Below, one piece after another: positions 1 through 4,725 of a stretch of 5,036 nucleotides of DNA. Numbering within the stretch: position 1 is the stretch's first letter; each line of letters opens with the position of its first letter. This DNA comes from an uncultured Eubacterium sp. Lineage in GTDB: Bacteria > Bacillota > Clostridia > Lachnospirales > Lachnospiraceae. Location: assembly GCA_958446835.1 (NCBI GenBank), contig CAUCXT010000093.1, positions 1-5,036 of the forward strand. The letters are read 5' to 3'. Below the pieces are notes generated by a model. The model was given only the letters and a program-made list of their open reading frames with translations, was not told where the DNA came from and ran no database searches. The translations under genes and the position numbers were made by a program.

Positions 1-969
1 GATGCATATAAGGGCGGTTTATTTGCAGATTCCGAAGATAAGGAATTTGTTTATAAAGAAGGTTCCCTTGCCAGTGCCAAGTTTGAAATCTATGCAGCTG
101 AGGACATTTACACAGCAGACATGCAGACAGATGAGAACGGAAACAGAAACAAGTATTATGCAGAAGGTGATCTGGTTGCAACTGTTGTAACCGGAGAGGA
201 CGGAAAAGCAAAAGTTTCAGACCTTCCTCTTGGAAAGTACAGAGTGGTAGAAGTGGAAGCTCCTTACGGGTATGTACTGAACAAAGAAGAGCAGTATGTA
301 ACTTTCGTATATGTGGATGATAAGACTCCTGTTATCAGGGAAAGTCTGACATTCGCAAATGACAGACAGAAGGTTGATTTATCCGTGGCAAAACTGGATG
401 GAGAGACCGGGTTGCCGGTTTCCGGTGCTGAGTTTGGCTTATATGCAGCGGAGGATATTGTAAATGTGGATGGTAAGGTAATCGTAGAGAAAGATACTTT
501 ACTTGAGGTAGCAGTGTCTGATGCAAACGGTGATATCCAGTTCGTAAAGGATTATCCTCTGGGTCATTACTATGCGAAGGAAATCAAGGCACCTGCCGGA
601 TATGTATCATGCGATGATGTGATCGAATTTGATGCAGAATATCAGGGACAGGAAGTGAAGTATTCAACAATTATAGCAACCTTCCATAATATGCCTACAA
701 CTTTTGAGTTTACAAAGGAAGATATTACAAGTGGTGCAGAGCTTTCCGGTGCAACACTGACTGTTCTTGATAAGGACGGAAATGTGGTTGATACCTGGAC
801 ATCCAAGGCAGGGGAAGCACATGTGATTAAGAAGCTTGTAGTAGGTGAAACTTATGTGCTTCGTGAGGAATTTGCTCCTTACGGATATCTTAAGGCATCG
901 GATGTAACCTTCACTGTAGAGGATACGGAGGAAATCCAGAGCGTTGTTATGAAGGATGAGGTTCCTACA
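1..969 (+). repeat. First copy of a three-domain (A-B-C) CnaB block
   Basis: This copy holds domain A (5' end cut), domain B starting near the NDRQKV linker at 358-375, and domain C starting near FTKEDI at 709-726. Equivalent positions in the second copy lie 984 bases downstream: B Phe codon 433 against 1417, B Lys codon 391 against 1375, B Glu codon 580 against 1564, B Asn codon 688 against 1672, and C DI codons 721 against 1705. The copies have diverged in sequence, so the duplication is old or has been under selection for change. Confidence 0.8.
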
Positions 970-2397
970 GGGGCAATCATCATCAACAAGGATGGAGAGT
1001 TCCTGACAGACATTAACCTTGTAAAAGGTAAGTGGTATGACTTTGTATTCGATTACTTCAAGAAATCTCTTGCAGGCGTTACCTTTGAGGTTTATGCAAG
1101 AGAGGACATTGTAAGTCCGGATGGTCTTGACACTGTATATTATGAGGCTGATGAGCTTGTGGCAACCATTGTTACAAATGACAAAGGAATTGCCATGATT
1201 AGTGATTTACCGCTTGGCAAGTACTACCTTGTTGAGACTGTAACTATCGAGGGATTTGTGCTTGACAGTACACCAATCGAAGCAGATCTTTCCTATATCG
1301 ACCAGAATACCAAAGTGGTATATGCAGGTATGGATGTAACCAATGAGAGACAGAAGGTACAGATTACTGTTATCAAGAAGGATGCTGAGACGAAGAAGGC
1401 TCTTGAGGGAGCAGTATTCGGCTTATATGCAAAGGAAGATATTTTCGATGCTGATGGCAGACTGATTGTAGCAGCTGATACTTTCATTGAGAAAGCAGTA
1501 ACAGGAGCTGACGGAACAGTAACCTTTATTTCAGACCTTCCTCTTGGACAGTACTATGTGAAGGAAATGGAAGCTCCTGCAGGATATGTGAAGTCAGATA
1601 AATGCTTTGATGTAGATGCTTCTTATCAGGGTGATGATGTGGAAGTGATTGAATTTGAGGCAGAATTTGAAAACTATCCTACCAAGCTTGAAATTTCCAA
1701 GACTGATATTACCGGAGAGCATGAGCTTAAGGGTGCAAAGCTTTCCATTATTGATGCTAATGGAAATGTGGTTTATAGCTGGAAGTCTGATGGAACAGTT
1801 CATGTCATCGACAGAATTCCTGTTGGCAAGTATATCTTAAGGGAAGAGATTGCCCCTTATGGATACAGAATTGCAAATGATGTGGAGTTTGAGGTGACTG
1901 AGACAAAGGAAATTCAGAAGGTATCCATGAAGGATGAACTTGTGAACGGAAAGATTATCATTGATAAGACTGACGAATATACCAAGAAGGGTATTGCCGG
2001 AGTAGAGTTTGAAATCCGTGACAAAGATGGCAATGTGATTGAAAAACTTGTGACTGACAAGAATGGTCATGCGGAATCCGGAGAACTTCCGATTGGTGTA
2101 TTCAAGGATGGCGAGTTCGTGGAGGATATCAAGTATTATGTAGTCGAGACCAAGGCTGCAGAAGGGTATATCCTTGATGAGACCGTGCACGAGGTGGTAT
2201 TACAGTATGACGATGCAGCCCCTGAGGTTGTGACTTATACACTGAATATTACTAACAAGCCTACAGAGCCGAAGCTCCCACAGACCGGGGATAACTTCAA
2301 TCCTTGGCTTTTTGCCGGACTTGGTCTGGCTGCAATGTTAGCAGGAGCAGGTGCTTTCTTCTGGAAAAAGAAGGAAGAGGATGAAGTAACTGAATAA
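1..2397 (+). CDS. Cell-wall-anchored SpaA/CnaB-domain surface protein (pilin-like adhesin), 5' end missing
   Basis: The frame is open from base 1, so the gene begins upstream; the ATG at 121 is internal, because clear domain sequence precedes it. The visible 798 residues hold seven CnaB/SpaA-like beta-sandwich domains at about 1-123, 124-233, 234-323, 324-451, 452-561, 562-649 and 650-755. Most carry the hallmark DLPLGKYYxxE and APxGY-type motifs. Candidate isopeptide triads are K131/E194/N230, K239/E289/D319, K330/E412/N448, K459/E522/N558, K567/E615/D645 and K656/E716/N752; in the first domain E84 and N120 are visible and the Lys should lie just upstream. The C-terminus has LPQTG (759-763), a hydrophobic helix (about 769-788) and a KKK-containing tail, the standard sortase sorting signal. 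The protein should therefore be linked to peptidoglycan and face outward, probably in adhesion or as a pilus subunit. No sortase gene is in view, and no ligand-binding domain can be identified. Only two cysteines occur (204 and 535). Confidence 0.93.
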   Translation, partial: DAYKGGLFADSEDKEFVYKEGSLASAKFEIYAAEDIYTADMQTDENGNRNKYYAEGDLVATVVTGEDGKAKVSDLPLGKYRVVEVEAPYGYVLNKEEQYVTFVYVDDKTPVIRESLTFANDRQKVDLSVAKLDGETGLPVSGAEFGLYAAEDIVNVDGKVIVEKDTLLEVAVSDANGDIQFVKDYPLGHYYAKEIKAPAGYVSCDDVIEFDAEYQGQEVKYSTIIATFHNMPTTFEFTKEDITSGAELSGATLTVLDKDGNVVDTWTSKAGEAHVIKKLVVGETYVLREEFAPYGYLKASDVTFTVEDTEEIQSVVMKDEVPTGAIIINKDGEFLTDINLVKGKWYDFVFDYFKKSLAGVTFEVYAREDIVSPDGLDTVYYEADELVATIVTNDKGIAMISDLPLGKYYLVETVTIEGFVLDSTPIEADLSYIDQNTKVVYAGMDVTNERQKVQITVIKKDAETKKALEGAVFGLYAKEDIFDADGRLIVAADTFIEKAVTGADGTVTFISDLPLGQYYVKEMEAPAGYVKSDKCFDVDASYQGDDVEVIEFEAEFENYPTKLEISKTDITGEHELKGAKLSIIDANGNVVYSWKSDGTVHVIDRIPVGKYILREEIAPYGYRIANDVEFEVTETKEIQKVSMKDELVNGKIIIDKTDEYTKKGIAGVEFEIRDKDGNVIEKLVTDKNGHAESGELPIGVFKDGEFVEDIKYYVVETKAAEGYILDETVHEVVLQYDDAAPEVVTYTLNITNKPTEPKLPQTGDNFNPWLFAGLGLAAMLAGAGAFFWKKKEEDEVTE
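970..1947 (+). repeat. Second copy of the three-domain (A'-B'-C') CnaB block
   Basis: Order and spacing match the first copy: A' contains TFEVYAREDI and DLPLGKYYLVE, B' contains AVFGLYAKEDI and KEMEAPAGY, and C' contains SKTDITGEHELKGA and REEIAPYGY. The linker between A' and B' (NERQKV, 1342-1359) almost repeats the first copy's NDRQKV. C' is two residues shorter than C between its Lys and Glu. An 18-base identical stretch occurs at 217-234 and 1531-1548, but in non-equivalent domains (A and B'), which shows that the A and B types are themselves related. Confidence 0.8.
1948..2265 (+). other. Wall-proximal seventh CnaB domain (D)
   Basis: This single domain follows the duplicated block and begins GKIIIDKTDEY, like the GAIIINKDGE start of A'. 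It has its own insertions (IGVFKDGEFVEDI around 2095-2130). It keeps the Lys (codon 1966), Glu (codon 2146, in YYVVETKAAEGY) and Asn (codon 2254, in NITNKP) expected for an isopeptide bond. It is the membrane- and wall-proximal domain, a position often held by a stabilising stalk domain in LPXTG proteins. Confidence 0.75.
2275..2394 (+). other. LPXTG sortase sorting signal (LPQTG, membrane helix, basic tail)
   Basis: LPQTG is encoded at 2275-2289. A Gly/Ala/Leu-rich hydrophobic stretch follows at about 2305-2364, then KKK and an acidic end. Family knowledge says a sortase cleaves between Thr and Gly and joins the Thr to the wall peptide or to a pilin lysine. The plain LPQTG form does not distinguish a housekeeping sortase A from a pilus-specific class. 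Confidence 0.93.
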
Positions 2398-2410
2398 GTA
2401 TCATCTATAT

Positions 2411-2449
2411 GAGGTGTAGGCCGTAATAGCTTACACCTCTAATTTTTTT
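2411..2449 (+). terminator. Intrinsic (Rho-independent) terminator after the surface-protein gene
   Basis: An 11-pair stem (2411-2421 with 2429-2439, one G-T wobble) closes a 7-base loop (2422-2428). It is followed by TAA and seven T residues (2443-2449). It lies 13 bases after the TAA stop of the adhesin gene and should end that transcript. The T-tract ends one base before the GGAGGG of the next gene, so there is no room for a promoter between terminator and downstream gene. Confidence 0.88.
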
Positions 2450-2455
2450 GGAGGG
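2450..2455 (+). promoter_or_regulatory. Ribosome binding site that fixes a TTG start
   Basis: GGAGGG sits 6 bases before the TTG at 2462. The encoded protein has no other methionine or alternative start before its helix-turn-helix, so this site is what supports TTG initiation. It directly follows the T-tract of the terminator, so the hairpin forms the immediate 5' leader of any transcript that reads through. Confidence 0.85.
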
Positions 2456-2461
2456 ATAGCT

Positions 2462-2701
2462 TTGGTTGGAGAAAAGATAAAGGAATATCGGGAAAGGCGA
2501 GGCTTCAGCAGAGAAGAACTGGGGAGAAGATGCGGTTTTGGATGTGATGGAGAACGAGTTATCTCAGAATTTGAACAGGATAAAGGTTTCCCGGATCTTG
2601 ATAAGCTGAAGAGAATTGCAGAGGAATTATGGGTTCCGCTGGAAGTTTTATGCCCGGTGCCTTGTCGGGAGTGTCCATACAGAAAGAAGGTGCGTCAATG
2701 A
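2462..2701 (+). CDS. Small XRE-family helix-turn-helix protein with Cys-rich tail
   Basis: This 79-residue protein is almost entirely a Cro/C1-type DNA-binding domain. It begins VGEKIKEYRERRGFSREELGRRCGF, has the SEFEQDKGFPDLDKLKRIAEEL helices, and ends in a short tail. Residues 3-62 fit the five-helix XRE fold, with a small Gly/Cys-containing insertion (GFGCDGER, 25-32) between helices 2 and 3. The tail has C64, C68 and C71 in CPVPCRECPYRKK, almost the same as the tail of the next gene. It starts with TTG. Its stop overlaps the next start by 4 bases (ATGA), which predicts coupled translation. It probably acts as a repressor or accessory regulator of this operon. It has no separate ligand or dimerisation domain, and its target site cannot be read from the window. 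Confidence 0.85.
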   Translation: MVGEKIKEYRERRGFSREELGRRCGFGCDGERVISEFEQDKGFPDLDKLKRIAEELWVPLEVLCPVPCRECPYRKKVRQ

Positions 2702-3042
2702 CAATCGGGCAAAAGATTAGAATGTTGCGAAAGGAAAGACATTTAACTTTGAGAGAACTGGGGGAGCTTGCAGGTTTTCCAAACAGGGGAGATGTGAGAA
2801 TTGCTCAGTATGAAAACGGGAGCAGGATTCCTAAGAATGAGATTTTGAATAGGATTGCGAGTGCACTCGGTGTGACTGTAGAGGAGCTTGCCGGTGTTGA
2901 GTGCAGAGGTTGTCCATATAGAAAACGCAAACAGCCAAAAGAAGCAATTATCCATTTGGAAGATGATCCCGGTTATGAAACAGATATCAAAGAGTATGGA
3001 GACCCGGACGAGGAAGGGATTCTATATGACAATTTAGATTAA
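2698..3042 (+). CDS. XRE-family helix-turn-helix regulator with CxxCPYRK and acidic tails
   Basis: The 114-residue protein starts at the ATG at 2698, not at the in-frame ATG at 2629. It has AAGAAGG 7 bases upstream, the standard ATGA overlap, and a start just before the first helix; the longer version would add 23 residues unrelated to the family. Residues 3-65 form the XRE domain (IGQKIRMLRKERHLTLRELGELAGF, then RIAQYENGSRIPK, a typical recognition-helix end and linker, then ILNRIASALGVTVEEL). CRGCPYRKRK at 69-78 matches the tail of the preceding protein. A strongly acidic segment follows (LEDDPGYETD through DPDEEGILYDNLD). It is paralogous to its upstream neighbour and probably works with it, as a heterodimer or as successive repressors; this is inference. 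Its stop overlaps the next ribosome binding site. Confidence 0.87.
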   Translation: MTIGQKIRMLRKERHLTLRELGELAGFPNRGDVRIAQYENGSRIPKNEILNRIASALGVTVEELAGVECRGCPYRKRKQPKEAIIHLEDDPGYETDIKEYGDPDEEGILYDNLD

Positions 3043-3056
3043 GGAGGACATTTTAT

Positions 3057-4052
3057 ATGATGAATTACGAGATTTTTAAGGAAGTCGTGGCTGAGAAGTT
3101 TATGGATTATATGCCGGAGCAGTATCAGGGAATGAGACTTCGTGTTGAGCCTGTCAATAAGGTAAACAAGGTTCTGGATGGTATCACATTAGTGGGAAGC
3201 GGAGCAGGAAGAAGCGTATCTCCCACACTGTATATCAATCACATGTATGAACACTATCTTGAGACAGAGAATCTTCAGGAGGTGTTACAGAGTGCTGCCA
3301 GAAGAATGGATATGGCATTCAAGGAAATGCCCGAGGTAGGGGATGTGAATCTTGAAGGTGCAAAGGATAACATTGTCTTTCAGGTTATTAACACACTGCA
3401 GAATGAAGATATGCTTAGGGATATGCCACACAGAGAGTTTCAGGATTTGTCCATTATTTACCGCTGGGTGGTAAAGGTGGATGAGAATGGAATCCAGAGT
3501 TCGGCGATTCGTAATAATCTTGCGGAACAGCTTGGCATGAATGAAGAGCAGTTGTTTAAGTGTGCTGTGGAAAACACAAGGCGTATTTTCCCACCGACCG
3601 TCAAATCCATGAACGATGTCATTCGTGAAATGTTTATCAGTGACGGTATGCCTGCTGAGGTTGCAGACATGATGATCGGTGAGATGCCGGAAGATAAGAT
3701 GATGTGGGTAATCAGTAATGACAGGGGCATTAATGGTGCAGGCTCCATGCTTTATGAAGATAATCTCCATAAGCTGGCTATGAAGCTTGAAACAGACCTC
3801 TATATTCTGCCTTCATCCGTGCATGAGTGTATCGCAGTATCTACAAATGTTGGAGACCCTTATGAGCTTGCGGAAATGGTAAGCGAAATCAACATGGGAC
3901 AGGTTGCCTTGGAAGACAGATTATCCAATCAGGTATATCACTATGATAAGGATGCAAGAAGACTTACCCTTGCAACGGATACTCCGAATAAGAGACTGGA
4001 TGGCATGGTTGCAGAGGCACAGCTTATTTATGACAACGGAAAGTCCAGATAG
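3057..4052 (+). CDS. DUF5688 family protein, function unknown
   Basis: The 331-residue protein starts at 3057 with AAGGAGG (3041-3047) 9 bases upstream; a second ATG at 3060 is possible but further from the site. It resembles DUF5688, a family common on Clostridia mobile elements. Matching traits are the N-terminal NYEIFKEVVAEKF, a VNKVNKVLDG segment near 34-42, SPTLYINHMYEHYLE near 55-69, the NDRGINGAGSMLYED segment near 221-235, and LPSSVHE near 251-257 in the C-terminal part. It has no signal peptide or transmembrane helix, so it should be cytoplasmic. No catalytic motif that I can name is present, although the conserved SSVHE and NxxGINGA stretches look like functional sites. It lies between the regulators and the RadC-like gene in the same operon. 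Confidence 0.85.
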   Translation: MMNYEIFKEVVAEKFMDYMPEQYQGMRLRVEPVNKVNKVLDGITLVGSGAGRSVSPTLYINHMYEHYLETENLQEVLQSAARRMDMAFKEMPEVGDVNLEGAKDNIVFQVINTLQNEDMLRDMPHREFQDLSIIYRWVVKVDENGIQSSAIRNNLAEQLGMNEEQLFKCAVENTRRIFPPTVKSMNDVIREMFISDGMPAEVADMMIGEMPEDKMMWVISNDRGINGAGSMLYEDNLHKLAMKLETDLYILPSSVHECIAVSTNVGDPYELAEMVSEINMGQVALEDRLSNQVYHYDKDARRLTLATDTPNKRLDGMVAEAQLIYDNGKSR

Positions 4053-4056
4053 GAGG
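4051..4056 (+). promoter_or_regulatory. Ribosome binding site of the 47-residue gene
   Basis: AGGAGG overlaps the TAG stop of the DUF5688 gene and stands 6 bases before the ATG at 4063. It decides the start against the much longer open frame beginning at 3904, whose upstream part is only the DUF5688 gene read in another frame. Confidence 0.8.
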
Positions 4057-4062
4057 CAGACT

Positions 4063-4206
4063 ATGGAGCAGGAGATGACCGTGCAGGAACTGATTGCTCT
4101 TATGAATGCCTGGGAAGGGGACTTTATTTTACAGATTGAGCTAAAGGAGGATGATGCGAATGGGAATCGAAAAGAAATCTCAGATGGAAGCAGAAGAAGC
4201 CTTTAA
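4063..4206 (+). CDS. Small conserved-looking protein, 47 residues, function unknown
   Basis: It begins MEQEMTVQELIALMNAWEG, followed by DFILQIELKEDDANG, then a polar, basic end (RKEISDGSRRSL). It has a strong AGGAGG 6 bases upstream and lies 10 bases after the DUF5688 stop. Predicted layout is one amphipathic helix (about 6-16) and one beta strand (about 20-27), with an acidic patch after it. Its last 47 bases overlap the RadC-like gene in another frame, and its KEDD codons contain that gene's ribosome binding site, so it may serve partly to couple translation. I recall similar short reading frames before RadC-like genes on Clostridia elements but cannot name a family. Because the C-terminal third is constrained by the overlapping gene, only the first 30 or so residues are likely to be conserved. 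Confidence 0.65.
   Translation: MEQEMTVQELIALMNAWEGDFILQIELKEDDANGNRKEISDGSRRSL
4144..4150 (+). promoter_or_regulatory. Ribosome binding site choosing the RadC-like start
   Basis: AAGGAGG lies inside the coding sequence of the small upstream gene. Three in-frame ATGs follow at 4151, 4154 and 4160, at distances of 0, 3 and 9 bases. Only the last has workable spacing, so initiation at 4160 is preferred. Confidence 0.75.
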
Positions 4207-4723
4207 GCTCGATGTGGTTAGAGTAAAGCTTGTGAAGGAGACTCCGTTATATTCGGAGCTTCCTTTACAGAATCCCTACGAAGCAGCAGCCACTATCGGA
4301 GAGCTTCTCTGTGAAATGGACAGGGAGGTTGTCTGTGTCGTCAATCTGCAATCAGACCTGAAACCGATTAATGTTACCTTCGCAAGTATTGGTGCACTAA
4401 ATGAAGCATTGGTGCATCCGAGGGAAATACTCAAGGCAAGCATTTTATCAAATGCAGCGAGTATTATGCTCATTCATTCGCATCCAAGCGGAAATCTGTT
4501 TCCGAGTAAAGAAGATACGATGATAACCGACCGTATGAATTCCGTTTGTGAGATGGTGGGTATCCGGCTGGTGGATCATCTGATAGTAGGAGGCGATAAT
4601 AAGGAATTTTTCAGCTTTAAGGAAAAAGGACTTATGGATAATCCAAAGATTTCCTATACAAGTGACTACAGGAATTTCAGTTTTACCAACAGTCTTGTGG
4701 CAGAACGGGAGAAAGGAAGGTAG
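4160..4723 (+). CDS. radC: RadC-like JAB/MPN domain protein
   Basis: The 187-residue protein shows the JAMM metal-binding signature of the RadC family: E89 in HPREIL, then H106-S-H108-P-S-G with D119 (HSHPSG, PSKED), and DHLIVGG at 139-145. These residues should bind one zinc ion. Chromosomal RadC is usually longer, about 220 residues, with an N-terminal helix-hairpin-helix-like region. Here that region is replaced by a short lead (MGIEKKSQ to about residue 35), the usual form on mobile elements. After the domain there is a tail of about 30 residues rich in Phe, Tyr and Ser. The RadC name is historical: the family is not firmly tied to DNA repair, and on ICEs its role is unknown, possibly in DNA processing or in countering host defence. 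It is translated from a site within the upstream small gene and ends 2 bases before the next start. The radC symbol is by family, not orthology. Confidence 0.9.
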   Translation: MGIEKKSQMEAEEAFKLDVVRVKLVKETPLYSELPLQNPYEAAATIGELLCEMDREVVCVVNLQSDLKPINVTFASIGALNEALVHPREILKASILSNAASIMLIHSHPSGNLFPSKEDTMITDRMNSVCEMVGIRLVDHLIVGGDNKEFFSFKEKGLMDNPKISYTSDYRNFSFTNSLVAEREKGR

Positions 4724-4725
4724 CG

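Noticed and set aside
121..123. ATG at 121 as the start of the surface-protein gene
   Set aside because: The same frame is open back to base 1 and encodes recognisable CnaB domain sequence (AKFEIYAAEDI), with no ribosome binding site before 121. The gene simply begins before the window.
1..1947. CRISPR-like or DNA-level tandem repeat array
   Set aside because: The periodicity is a protein domain repeat with a period near 984 bases and diverged DNA. No short identical repeats with spacers are present.
1837..2190. Minus-strand open frame of 117 residues opposite the surface protein
   Set aside because: It is antisense to clear CnaB domains with no family resemblance and no start signals.
2376..2411. 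Promoter for the regulator operon just before the terminator
   Set aside because: TATCAT (2399-2404) and TATATG (2406-2411) resemble -10 boxes, but no acceptable -35 stands 16-18 bases upstream of either. The evidence is too weak to annotate.
2629..2697. Upstream ATG at 2629 as the start of the second XRE gene
   Set aside because: It would add 23 residues unrelated to the XRE family and overlap the first regulator by 73 bases. The ATG at 2698 has proper ribosome binding site spacing and a standard ATGA overlap.
3285..3770. Minus-strand open frame of 161 residues opposite DUF5688
   Set aside because: It lies wholly antisense to a well-supported gene, has no ribosome binding site, and gives His/Cys/Ile-rich sequence typical of a frame shadow.
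3904..4062. Long version of the small gene starting at 3904
   Set aside because: This part is the DUF5688 coding sequence read in another frame, with no start signals. The AGGAGG at 4051-4056 points to 4063.
4151..4156. ATG at 4151 or 4154 as the RadC-like start
   Set aside because: They lie 0 and 3 bases from AAGGAGG, too close for normal initiation. The ATG at 4160 is 9 bases away.
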